DNA of 64,000 nucleotides from the NCBI RefSeq assembly GCF_003115775.1, contig NZ_QEES01000002.1, positions 2,108,001 to 2,172,000 of the forward strand, given 5' to 3'. Source of the DNA: Cellulomonas sp. WB94 (GTDB taxonomy: Bacteria; Actinomycetota; Actinomycetes; Actinomycetales; Cellulomonadaceae). Of this stretch, positions 24,213 through 34,883 are shown one piece after another. The position numbers and the translations under genes are program-made. How positions within the stretch are numbered: the stretch's first letter is position 1; each line of letters begins with the position of its first letter. Under the pieces are notes generated by a model. The model was not told the DNA's origin and did not search any database. It worked only from the letters and a program-made list of their open reading frames with translations.

Positions 24213-24747
24213 GGACCTCACGCGTTACGTCGACGACCTCCAGCGCCGCCTCGCCATCACGGCCGACGCCGCGGGCGACGACGCCCGGCAGCTCGCCGAG
24301 CGCCTGACCGCGCCGCTCGACGCGGCCGTGCGGCTCATCCTTCTCGACGCGCTCTCCGCCGCGGCGGGCGAGATCTCCGCCGAGCTCGCACCCGGCTGGG
24401 TGGACGTGCGCCTGCGCGGCGGTTCCCCCGAGTTCGTCGTTGCCGTGCCCGCACCCGTCGCCGCGGCCGAGCCGACCTCGACCCCCGCGCGCCCGCTGTC
24501 TCCCGAGGGGCTGCCGACCGCGCCGGACGCCGACGCCGAGGCCGGCACCACGACCCGCACCACCCTGCGCCTGCCGGACCACCTCAAGACGCAGGTCGAG
24601 GTCGCTGCCGCCCGCGAGGGCGTCTCGGTCAACACGTGGCTCGTGCGTGCGGTCGCCGCGGCTCTCGAGCAGACCACCGGCAGGCCCGCCGCGCCGACCC
24701 GACCCGAGCAGCGCGGCACCCACCGTCAGACCGGCTGGGTGCGGTGA
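24211..24747 (+). CDS. Ribbon-helix-helix (HicB-like) regulator
   Basis: The 178 residues have an N-terminal helical region (LTRYVDDLQRRLAITADAAGDDARQLAERLTAPLDAAVRLILLDALSAAAGE) and a short beta segment. A C-terminal RHH domain follows: TTLRLPDHLKTQVEVAAAREGVSVNTWLVRAVAAALEQ, the pattern of HicB/Arc-type DNA-binding antitoxins. No HicA toxin gene is adjacent. Instead, the gene leads an operon with a DUF4097 protein and a DrrAB-type ABC exporter. It is therefore more likely a repressor of that operon, acting at the repeats overlapping its start codon. Confidence 0.75.
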   Translation: MDLTRYVDDLQRRLAITADAAGDDARQLAERLTAPLDAAVRLILLDALSAAAGEISAELAPGWVDVRLRGGSPEFVVAVPAPVAAAEPTSTPARPLSPEGLPTAPDADAEAGTTTRTTLRLPDHLKTQVEVAAAREGVSVNTWLVRAVAAALEQTTGRPAAPTRPEQRGTHRQTGWVR

Positions 24748-24799
24748 ACGCACCCGCCGGCACGACACCCGCTCCACGTCGAACCCCGAGGAGAACCTG

Positions 24800-25642
24800 A
24801 TGCCCACCTTCCCCGCCCCCACACCGGTTCCGGTCACCATCGACGTGCCCTTCGGCGACCTGCGTGTCATCGCCAGCGAGCGTGACGACGTCGTCGTCAC
24901 CGTCCTGCCCGCCGACCCGGCCAAGGCGGGCTCCGTGCGCGCCGCCGAGGAGACGCGCGTCGAACGCGCGGGCGACGGCGTCGCCATCACGTACCCGGCT
25001 GCCTGGAAGCAGTACGTCCGCCCGTTCGCCGCCGGCGGTGCGATCGTCACGGTGGAGCTGCCCGCCGGCTCGGACCTCAGCGGCAAGGCCGGGTCGTTGC
25101 ACGCGGAGGGCAGGCTCGGCACGATCGACCTCGCCCTCAACGGCGGCGACGCGCGGGTCGAGGAGGCCGATCGCGTCGACCTCAAGGTCTCGGCCGGGTC
25201 GGTCGTCCTCGGCCGTGTGACCGGGCACCTGAACGTCAAGGCGAACGCCGGCTCCGTGCGCGTCGCCGAGGTCGGGGGCGGCGGCACGATCCGTGCGAGC
25301 AACGGGACCACGAACATCGGGTCGCTCACGGGGTCGCTGGAGGTCATGGGGGCGAACGCCGAGATCGTGGTCGGTCGCGTGCGCGGCACGTTCTCCGCCA
25401 AGGCCGCCCACGCCGGCATCAGCGTCGCCAACCTCGAGTCCGGCAGCGTCACGCTCGCCACGTCGTACGGCTCGATCGAGGTCGGCGTGCCCGCCGGCAC
25501 CGCCGCCTGGCTCGACGTCGCCTCGGAGCACGGCACGGTGCGCAACCAGCTGACGCCCACCACGGGCCCCGTCGACGACGAGGCCACCGCCGAGATCCAC
25601 GCCAGCACCGGCTACGGCGACATCATCGTCCGCCGTCCCTGA
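24800..25642 (+). CDS. DUF4097 beta-strand repeat protein
   Basis: Start ATG 24800 after GAGGAG gives 280 residues. The chain is almost entirely short beta strands with recurring units such as GSVVLGRVTGHLNVKANAGSVRVAEVGGGGTIRASNGTTNIGSLTGSLEVMGANAEIVVGRV. That is the right-handed beta-helix or adhesin-like pattern of DUF4097. There is no signal peptide or membrane segment, so it is probably cytoplasmic. In actinobacteria such genes often sit before DrrA/DrrB-type transporters, as here, with the ATPase gene 18 bases downstream. Function unknown. Confidence 0.8.
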   Translation: MPTFPAPTPVPVTIDVPFGDLRVIASERDDVVVTVLPADPAKAGSVRAAEETRVERAGDGVAITYPAAWKQYVRPFAAGGAIVTVELPAGSDLSGKAGSLHAEGRLGTIDLALNGGDARVEEADRVDLKVSAGSVVLGRVTGHLNVKANAGSVRVAEVGGGGTIRASNGTTNIGSLTGSLEVMGANAEIVVGRVRGTFSAKAAHAGISVANLESGSVTLATSYGSIEVGVPAGTAAWLDVASEHGTVRNQLTPTTGPVDDEATAEIHASTGYGDIIVRRP

Positions 25643-25660
25643 GGAGTGAGGAGAACCACC

Positions 25661-26433
<773 letters not shown>

Positions 26434-26437
<4 letters not shown>

Positions 26438-27258
26438 CGACCCTCACGATCGCCCCCACCGCCGGCGCCCGCCCGCTGGCGGACACCCTGACCATGCTGC
26501 GCCGCAACCTGCTGCGCGCCGTGCGCTACCCAGGGCTGACCAGCTTCACCATCGGCATCCCCATCGCGCTTCTGCTGCTGTTCGTCTACGTGTTCGGCGG
26601 GGCGTTCGGCGCCGGGGTCGCGCCTGGCGTCGCCACCGGCTCGGCCGGCCGGTCGGCGTACCTCGACTACATCACCCCGGCCATCCTGCTGTTCGCGGTC
26701 GTCGGCGCGGCGCAGAGCGTGGCGATCACCGCCGCGATGGACGCCACCAGCGGGATCATGCCGCGCTTCAAGACGATGGCCATCTCCCCGGGCTCGGTGC
26801 TCGGTGGGCCGGTGCTCGGCACCGTGGTCCAGGCGCTCGTCGCCGTCGCCGTGGTGCTCGGGCTGGCGGCGGTGCTCGGCTACCGGCCGCACGCCGGTGC
26901 GCTGGGCGGGTTGGCGCTGGTCGGGCTGATCGCGCTGGTCAGCTTCGCGACGAGCTGGCTGTGCGTCGCGATGGGGCTCGCCGCCAAGTCCGTGGAGACC
27001 GCGTCGAACACCCCGATGATCCTCACGGCGCTGCCCTTCCTCGGCAGCGGGTTCGTGCCGGTCGAGACGATGCCGACGGGCGTGCGCTGGTTCGCGGAGT
27101 ACCAGCCGTTCACCCCGATCATCGAGACGACGCGGGCCCTGCTCACGGGCACGTCGGTGAACGGCTCGACGACGCTCCAGGCCGTCGTCTGGTGCCTGCT
27201 GATCGCGGGGCTCGGCTACGCGTGGTCCCGCTCGCTGTACCGCCGCGAGCGGGGCTGA
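26434..27258 (+). CDS. ABC transporter permease (DrrB type)
   Basis: The 274 residues contain six membrane segments: SFTIGIPIALLLLFVYVFGG, DYITPAILLFAVVGAAQSVAI, LGTVVQALVAVAVVLGLAAVLGY, LGGLALVGLIALVSFATSWLCVAMGL, NTPMILTALPFLGSGFVPV, and AVVWCLLIAGLGYAWS. This is the ABC2 membrane fold of DrrB partners. The N-terminus is soluble, with the amphipathic TLTMLRRNLLRAVRYPG helix. ATG 26434 overlaps the ATPase stop (ATGA). Together they form an exporter. A strong terminator hairpin follows at 27267. Confidence 0.88.
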
Positions 27259-27266
27259 CGGCTGAC

Positions 27267-27295
27267 CCCGCGAGGGCCTCGGCGGCCCTCGCGGG
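27267..27295. terminator. Bidirectional terminator hairpin
   Basis: CCCGCGAGGGCC (27267-27278), a 5-base loop and GGCCCTCGCGGG (27284-27295) make a perfect 12-bp stem between the ABC permease stop (27258) and the convergent MarR stop (27298). Confidence 0.7.
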
Positions 27296-27297
27296 CC

Positions 27298-27825
27298 TCA
27301 GCAGACGAGCGGGTCGGCCGAGTCGTCGGTCGCGCCGGCCAGGTTGTGCTCGATCCGGGCCAGGCAGGTGAGCGCCTCGTCACGGAGGTCGTCGCCGAGG
27401 TCACCCGTCGCGGTCGCCTCGAGCTCTGCCCAGAGCCGGGTGACGTGGTCGCGGACCGCGAGGCTCGCCGGCGTGGCCTCGACGATCGTGGCCCGGCGGT
27501 CGGTCGCGCTCGGGCGCCGCCGCACGAACCCGGCGTGCTCGAGGCGCTGGACCGTGCGGGTCATGGTCGCCGCGTCCGAGCCGAGGTGGCGGACGAGGTC
27601 CGTCTGGCGCTGCGGGCCGTGGTCCCAGAGCTGCATCATCACGAGCTCTTGGCCGGGGTGCAGGCCGACCTGGCGGAGCAGCTGTCCGGCCAGGGTCCGG
27701 TGCAGCCGTGCGACGCGGAAGATCGCCGCGGTCAGCACACCCGCCTGGGCCGACGGCGGCAGGCAGGGGCCCTCGAGCTCGGCAGGCATCGCCCGCGCAT
27801 CGTCGGCTGTGACGCTCATCTCCAC
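27298..27825 (-). CDS. MarR family transcriptional regulator
   Basis: The 175 residues contain the winged helix LHPGQELVMMQLWDHGPQRQTDLVRHLGSDAATMTRTVQRLEHAGFVRRRPSATDRRATIVEAT, with the DRR wing. The C-terminal helices are long. It diverges from the old yellow enzyme gene across 202 bases that contain a duplicated palindrome-like site (27900-27935). Like NemR- or MarR-type partners of such reductases, it may respond to reactive electrophiles, which is inference from context. Either ATG (27825 or 27819) could be the start. Confidence 0.87.
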   Translation of the reverse strand: MEMSVTADDARAMPAELEGPCLPPSAQAGVLTAAIFRVARLHRTLAGQLLRQVGLHPGQELVMMQLWDHGPQRQTDLVRHLGSDAATMTRTVQRLEHAGFVRRRPSATDRRATIVEATPASLAVRDHVTRLWAELEATATGDLGDDLRDEALTCLARIEHNLAGATDDSADPLVC

Positions 27826-27899
27826 CCTCCGAGTCGCCGGTCACTGCTCGGCCAGGAACAAGGGTATCCCGCTCGGCGGAAGCGAGGGAAGGGATATTG

Positions 27900-27935
27900 C
27901 TGTTCGGACAAGTAGTGAGTTACTGTCCAGACAAG
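27900..27935. promoter_or_regulatory. Duplicated operator-like site between MarR and OYE genes
   Basis: CTGTTCGGACAAG (27900-27912) and CTGTCCAGACAAG (27923-27935) share the partly palindromic core TGTYCRGACA or its variant, 23 bases apart. The surrounding stretch is A/T-richer than either gene. It probably holds both divergent promoters and the MarR binding sites. Confidence 0.5.
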
Positions 27936-28027
27936 CAATCCGCCACGACCGGCCTCGCCGGGCCGTTCCGGGACGGGCGAGAGCCGGGCGAACGCCGGGT
28001 GCGCGCCGGGACGAGGAAGAGGGACAC

Positions 28028-29098
28028 ATGAGCACCGCACTGAGCAGCTATGACTTGGCCGGACAGCGACTGAGCAACCGGATCGTGATGGCGCCGATGA
28101 CGCGCAGCCGCGCGTACGGCCCCGGCGCGACGCCGACCCCGCTGATGGCCGAGTACTACGCCCAGCGGGCGACCGCCGGCCTGATCGTCACCGAGGGGAT
28201 CCACCCGTCGGTCGTCGGCCAGGGCTACCCGGACACCCCGGGGCTGCACTCGCCGGAGCAGGTCGAGGCGTGGCGGGCCGTGACCGATGCCGTGCACGAG
28301 CGCGGCGGCCGGATCGTCGCGCAGCTCATGCACGCGGGGCGGGTCGGCGACCCGGCGCTGCTTCCGGACGGGTTGCTCCCGGTCGGGCCGTCGGCCGTCG
28401 CCGCCGACGGGCAGATCTACACCCACCAGGGACCCAAGCCGTTCACCGTCCCGCACGAGCTGACGGAGCCGGAGATCCTCGCGACCGTCCAGGACTTCGC
28501 CGACGCCGCGCGCAACGCCGTGGCCGCCGGGTTCGACGGCGTCGAGATCCACGGCGCCAACGGCTACCTCGTCCAGCAGTTCCTCGCGACGAGCGCGAAC
28601 CGCCGCACCGACGCCTGGGGCGGTTCGGTCGAGGGCCGCATCCGGTTCGCGGTCGAGGTGGCCGCGGCCGTGGCCGACGCCGTCGGGGCGGACAAGGTCG
28701 GCATCCGGCTCTCGCCAGGGACGCCGCTGCACGACATCGCCGAGGACGACCTGGACGCGCAGTACGCCGCGCTCGTCGCCCGGCTGGCGGACCTGGGTCT
28801 TGCCTACATCCACGTGCTCGAGGTGCCAGGCCAGCGCGACCTCGTGCTCCGGATGCGCGCCGACTGGCCCGCCACCTTCATCCTCAACCCGGCCACCGAG
28901 GGTCGACCCACCGGACCTGAGGAACTGGGCCTGCTCGACGACGGCAGCGCCGACCTGATCGCCTTCGGCGCGCTGTTCCTCGCCAACCCCGACCTGCCCG
29001 CACGACTCGCGGCCGGCGGACCGTTCAACGCGCCCGAGACCACCGGCTTCTTCGGCGGCGACCACCAGGGCTACACCGACTACCCGACGCTCAACTGA
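28028..29098 (+). CDS. Old yellow enzyme family alkene reductase (NemA-like)
   Basis: The 356 residues match class I OYE flavoenzymes: NRIVMAPMTRSRA, YYAQRATAGLIVTEG, AQLMHAGRVG, the substrate-binding HGANGYLVQQFL (His and Asn), NRRTDAWGGSVEGRIRF, and the C-terminal FMN motif region DLIAFGALFLANPDLPARL ending with YTDYPTL. It reduces activated C=C bonds of enones, maleimides or nitrate esters with NAD(P)H. The divergent MarR gene is the likely regulator. The frame upstream of ATG 28028 belongs to antisense of that regulator. Confidence 0.92.
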   Translation: MSTALSSYDLAGQRLSNRIVMAPMTRSRAYGPGATPTPLMAEYYAQRATAGLIVTEGIHPSVVGQGYPDTPGLHSPEQVEAWRAVTDAVHERGGRIVAQLMHAGRVGDPALLPDGLLPVGPSAVAADGQIYTHQGPKPFTVPHELTEPEILATVQDFADAARNAVAAGFDGVEIHGANGYLVQQFLATSANRRTDAWGGSVEGRIRFAVEVAAAVADAVGADKVGIRLSPGTPLHDIAEDDLDAQYAALVARLADLGLAYIHVLEVPGQRDLVLRMRADWPATFILNPATEGRPTGPEELGLLDDGSADLIAFGALFLANPDLPARLAAGGPFNAPETTGFFGGDHQGYTDYPTLN

Positions 29099-29127
29099 CC
29101 CCCGAGGACGTGTAGCCCGTCGACGGC

Positions 29128-29165
29128 GCGCTCCCGCGGCTCCGCTGGTCGAGCCGCGGGAGCGC
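29128..29165 (+). terminator. 15-bp perfect hairpin after the OYE gene
   Basis: GCGCTCCCGCGGCTC (29128-29142), an 8-base loop and GAGCCGCGGGAGCGC (29151-29165). It lies 30 bases after the OYE stop and 75 before the next start on the same strand. It likely terminates the OYE transcript, so the following aldo/keto reductase probably has its own promoter. Confidence 0.6.
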
Positions 29166-29239
29166 TCCGCAGCGCTGCCGCCGTGTCGAGTAACGTCGAT
29201 CCACCCGACGGGACGGCTGCAGCGAAGGAGAAGCACCCG

Positions 29240-30190
29240 ATGGACGAGATCGCCCGACGGCCGCTCGGCCGCACCGGTCTGCTGGTCAGCGAGATCTGTC
29301 TCGGCACGAGCCCGCTCGCGAGCATGCCCGAGCTGTACGGGTACGCCGTCGACGACGCCCGCGCCGAAGCGACGATCGAGGCCGCACTCGCGAGCCCGGT
29401 CAACTTCATCGACACGTCGAACAACTACGGCGGAGGCAGCGCCGAGACCCGCATCGGTCACGTGCTGCGGCGCCACGGCGGGCTCCCGGACGGCGTCGTC
29501 CTGGCCACCAAGGTCGACGCGGACCGGGAGACCCGGGACTTCTCCGGGGACCGGGTCAAGCGGTCCGCCGAGGAGAGCCTGTCCCGCCTCGGGCTCGACC
29601 GGATCCAGCTGATGTACCTCCACGACCCGGAGTTCTACCTGACGTTCGACGAGGCGATGGCTCCCGGCGGCCCGGTCGCGGCGCTGCGGGACCTGCGGGA
29701 CGCCGGGGTCGTCGAGCACATCGGCCTGGCGGCCGGCGACGTCCCGCTGATGCGGCAGCTCGTCGCGACCGACGAGTTCGACGTCGTGCTCAACCACAAC
29801 CGCTTCACCCTCGTGGACAGGAGCGCCGAGCCGCTCATCGACGACGCGGTCCGACGCGGTGTCGCGTTCGTCAACGCGGCGCCCTACGGCGGTGGCATCC
29901 TCTCCAAGGGCCCCGGCGCGCGGTCGACCTACGGCTACCGGGACGCCGACGGCGTGGTGCTCGAGCGCGTCCGGCTGATGCAGGCGGCGTGCGAGAGGCA
30001 TGGCGTGCCGCTCGCTGCGGCGGCCCTCCAGCTCTCCCTGCGGGAGCCACGCGTGACCTCGACGGTCGTCGGTGTGTCGAGCCCCGAGCGCATCGCCGAG
30101 ACGGTCGCACTCGCCCGGCTCTCCCTCCCGGTCGAGCTGTGGGACGAGCTGGCGGACCTCACCCCGCCCGCCGAGCACTGGCTGACCTGA
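29240..30190 (+). CDS. Aldo/keto reductase (aldose dehydrogenase-like)
   Basis: Start ATG 29240 after AAGGAGA gives 316 residues. Family motifs: RRPLGRTGLLVSEICLGTSPLA, NFIDTSNNYGGGSAETRIG (catalytic Asp and Tyr), ATKVDAD (Lys), QLMYLHDPEF (His), NAAPYGGGILSKGPG, and TSTVVGVSSPERIAE. The pattern resembles D-threo-aldose 1-dehydrogenase or pyridoxal-type AKRs more than the first AKR in this window. Substrate not predictable. It ends 50 bases before the convergent UvrA-like gene. Confidence 0.87.
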   Translation: MDEIARRPLGRTGLLVSEICLGTSPLASMPELYGYAVDDARAEATIEAALASPVNFIDTSNNYGGGSAETRIGHVLRRHGGLPDGVVLATKVDADRETRDFSGDRVKRSAEESLSRLGLDRIQLMYLHDPEFYLTFDEAMAPGGPVAALRDLRDAGVVEHIGLAAGDVPLMRQLVATDEFDVVLNHNRFTLVDRSAEPLIDDAVRRGVAFVNAAPYGGGILSKGPGARSTYGYRDADGVVLERVRLMQAACERHGVPLAAAALQLSLREPRVTSTVVGVSSPERIAETVALARLSLPVELWDELADLTPPAEHWLT

Positions 30191-30240
30191 CCGTGCTCGG
30201 GTCGTCACCCACCCGCGACTGACACGCGGCTGACGGGCAG

Positions 30241-32622
<2,382 letters not shown>

Positions 32623-32695
32623 GCTCGTGGTGTCTCCATCCGTGCGGCAGGCCGCCGACGATAGCCCCTGTCGCCTGCTGTGACCGCCCGACGGC

Positions 32696-33106
32696 TCAGG
32701 TCGTCTGGTTGATGCGGAGCAGGTTGCCGGCGGGGTCGCGGACGGCGCAGTCGCGCACCCCGTACGGCTGGTCGGTCGGTTCCTGGACGACCTCGGCGCC
32801 GCTGGCCTCGAGCTTCGCGAAGGTGCCGTCGAGGTCGGTCGTGGCCAGGGTGACGCGGCCGAAGGTGCCCTTGGCCATCATCTCGGCGATGGTGCGGCGC
32901 TCGTCCTCGGTGATGCCGGGGTCGGCGGTGGGCGGCTCCAGGACGATGGAGGTGCCGGGCTGGCTGGTGGGGCCGACGGTGATCCAGCGCATCCCGCCGA
33001 ACCCCACGTCGTTGCGGACCTCGAAGCCGAGGGTGTCGCGGTAGAACGCCAGCGAGGCGTCCGGGTCGTCGTGCGGCAGGAAGGCGTAGTGAATGGTGAT
33101 GTCCAT
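32696..33106 (-). CDS. Glyoxalase/VOC family protein
   Basis: The 136 residues form one complete VOC module of two beta-alpha-beta-beta-beta units: HYAFLPHDDPDASLAFYRDTLGFEVRNDVGFGGMRWITVG and FGRVTLATTDLDGTFAKLEASGAEVVQEPTDQPYGVRDCAVRDPAGNLLRI. Members include glyoxalases, antibiotic-binding proteins and dioxygenases. The ligand is unknown. Its ATG lies four bases after the stop of the AraC-type regulator gene, so they are cotranscribed. Confidence 0.88.
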   Translation of the reverse strand: MDITIHYAFLPHDDPDASLAFYRDTLGFEVRNDVGFGGMRWITVGPTSQPGTSIVLEPPTADPGITEDERRTIAEMMAKGTFGRVTLATTDLDGTFAKLEASGAEVVQEPTDQPYGVRDCAVRDPAGNLLRINQTT

Positions 33107-33110
33107 CTGT

Positions 33111-33593
33111 TCAGGCTAGGCGGGGCTCCGCGACCCGCGCTTCTCGATTCCTGATCGGTCGGGTCACCTGCTTCGCGACGCAGGACGGCATCTCCGCGCC
33201 TCCTGCGGCCCGGCGCCGGTAGATGCTGGGTGGCATGCCGACAAGCTCGGTGAAGCGCGTGCTGAAGGTTCCGAGCGACGAGCAACCGACCTCGAAGCAG
33301 ACCTCGGTGACGCTGAGGTCGCCTCGACGCAGCAGCGCCATCGCGCGCTCGATGCGCCGCGTCATGAGGTACGTGTACGGCGCCTCGCCGTACGCGATCC
33401 GGAACTCGCGGCTGAGGTGACCGGCCGACATGTGCACGCCGCGGGCGAGCGCCTCGACGTCGAGCGGCTGCGCGTACTCGCGGTCGATCCGGTCGCGGAC
33501 GCGTCGCAGCCGCGCGAGGTCGCGCAGGTGCTCCGCCGGGGTGGCGCTGCTGGTCACCTGACTGATCGTGCCACGCGACACCGACGAGGTCAC
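33111..33593 (-). CDS. AraC family transcriptional regulator
   Basis: About 160 residues carry a single AraC DNA-binding domain with both HTH motifs: LDVEALARGVHMSAGHLSREFRIAYGEAPYTYLMTRRIERAM and LSVTEVCFEVGCSSLGTFSTRFTELVGMPPSIYRRRA. No effector-binding domain is present, as in MarA/SoxS-type proteins. The tail (CVAKQVTRPIRNREARVAEPRLA) is typical of actinobacterial AraC genes next to VOC genes. The start is uncertain: GTG 33593, GTG 33557 or ATG 33617, none with a clear ribosome-binding site. It probably controls the downstream VOC gene. Confidence 0.85.
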   Translation of the reverse strand: MTSSVSRGTISQVTSSATPAEHLRDLARLRRVRDRIDREYAQPLDVEALARGVHMSAGHLSREFRIAYGEAPYTYLMTRRIERAMALLRRGDLSVTEVCFEVGCSSLGTFSTRFTELVGMPPSIYRRRAAGGAEMPSCVAKQVTRPIRNREARVAEPRLA

Positions 33594-33647
33594 CGGGCAT
33601 AGCCTGGCTCGGGTCATGTCGACAACGGGCGAGAGCGGGTCGGGATC

Positions 33648-34544
33648 ATGCGGGTGGCCGTCGTCGGGCTCGGTGCGATCGCACGCAAGGCGTACCTGCC
33701 CGTCGTGACGTCGTTGCCGGGCATCACGCCGGTCCTGGTCTCGCGCACGGCGTCGAGCCTCGCCTCGGTCGGGGACGCGTATCGCCTCCCGGACCGGTTC
33801 GGCTCGCTGGCCGACGCCATCGAGGCGGGCCTCGACGCGGCGCTGGTGCACACGACGTCCGAGTCGCACCCGGAGGTCGTCGCGACGCTCCTGCGTGCGG
33901 GGGTGCCGGTGCTCGTCGACAAGCCGCTCGCCCTCGACCTCGCGAGCGCACGGGGGCTCGTCGCGCTCGCGAGCGGCGTGTCGCTCATGGTCGGGTTCAA
34001 CCGCCGGTACGCGCCGGCGTACCGCGCCTTCGCCGACTGGGCAGACCGTGACGTCGTGACGCTCCAGAAGCACCGGTCGCACGCCCTTGGACCCGTCCGG
34101 CAGATGGTGCTCGACGACTTCATCCACGTCATCGACACCCTGCGGTTCCTGGTCCCGTCCCCGCTCGACGACCTCGTGACGACCGCCCACGTCGACGACC
34201 GCGGCCGCTGCCGGCGGCTCTCGGTGCAGTTCACGGGGGAGGGCCGCCTCGCGACCGGGGTCATGAGCTGGACGGCGGGAGACGCCCACGAGGTGCTCGA
34301 CGTCATCGGCGACGGCCGGCGCCGCCAGGTGATCGACCTCGCGGACGTCGTCGACATCCGCGACGGCGAGCGACTGACCCGACGCGACCCGTGGCTGTCG
34401 CCGACGGTGCACCGGGGGTTCGTCGCGATGTGCGAGGAGTTCCTCGGGGCGGTGCGTGCCGGCAGGGTGCTCGACGCGTCGGACGCGCTCGTGACGCACG
34501 AGGTGTGCGAGCGGGTGGTCGCGGACGCCGAGCGCCCGCTATAG
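33648..34544 (+). CDS. Gfo/Idh/MocA family oxidoreductase
   Basis: The 298 residues begin with the Rossmann motif RVAVVGLGAIARKAYLPV. Next come ALVHTTSESHPEVVATLLRAGVPVLVDKPLALDLASARGLVALA (the EKP-type motif as DKP) and MVGFNRRYAPAYRAF, where the Tyr/Arg substrate loop lies. The C-terminal domain carries the HVIDTLRFLV segment. It is a sugar- or inositol-type NAD(P)-dependent dehydrogenase. The gene immediately precedes ptsH, and a DasR box overlaps its stop codon, but its role in amino-sugar metabolism is only suggested by position. Confidence 0.85.
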   Translation: MRVAVVGLGAIARKAYLPVVTSLPGITPVLVSRTASSLASVGDAYRLPDRFGSLADAIEAGLDAALVHTTSESHPEVVATLLRAGVPVLVDKPLALDLASARGLVALASGVSLMVGFNRRYAPAYRAFADWADRDVVTLQKHRSHALGPVRQMVLDDFIHVIDTLRFLVPSPLDDLVTTAHVDDRGRCRRLSVQFTGEGRLATGVMSWTAGDAHEVLDVIGDGRRRQVIDLADVVDIRDGERLTRRDPWLSPTVHRGFVAMCEEFLGAVRAGRVLDASDALVTHEVCERVVADAERPL

Positions 34545-34558
34545 TGGTCTAGACCAGT
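34543..34558. promoter_or_regulatory. DasR-type operator (dre box) before ptsH
   Basis: AGTGGTCTAGACCAGT is a near-perfect palindrome equal to the DasR/GntR responsive-element consensus built on TGGTCTAGACCA. It starts at the second base of the Gfo/Idh stop codon and ends 24 bases before the ptsH GTG. The window encodes a DasR-like regulator at 38218. Confidence 0.85.
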
Positions 34559-34582
34559 CGTCGCCACACCCAGGGGGTCCTC

Positions 34583-34843
34583 GTGCTCGAACGCCGTGTC
34601 ATCGTCGCGATCGCTGAGGGCCTGCACGCCCGCCCGGCCGCGCTGTTCGTCAAGCTGGCCGCGGGGCTGCCCGGTGCGGTCACGATCCGGACGGCAGACG
34701 GCTCCCCGGTGCCCACGTCGAGCATCCTGTCGATCATGACGCTCGGCGCGCGGCACGGCGACGAGGTCGTCCTCGCGAGCGACGACGACGCCGCGGGCCC
34801 GTCGCTCGACGCCCTCGTGGCGTACCTCGAGAACGCCGGCTGA
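34583..34843 (+). CDS. ptsH: PTS phosphocarrier protein HPr
   Basis: The 86 residues match HPr: active-site His15 in EGLHARPAALFVKLA, the regulatory-site Ser46 in PTSSILSIMTLGA, and the C-terminal LDALVAYLENAG. HPr passes phosphate from enzyme I to EIIA proteins. Start GTG 34583 follows GGGGGTCC. Enzyme I is encoded on the opposite strand 40 bases downstream. The dre box at 34543 places this gene under the GlcNAc-responsive regulator, as for ptsH in Streptomyces. Confidence 0.93.
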   Translation: MLERRVIVAIAEGLHARPAALFVKLAAGLPGAVTIRTADGSPVPTSSILSIMTLGARHGDEVVLASDDDAAGPSLDALVAYLENAG

Positions 34844-34883
34844 GCCCCCGCGGGGTCGGTCAGGCCCCGCGCGCCCGGGACCC

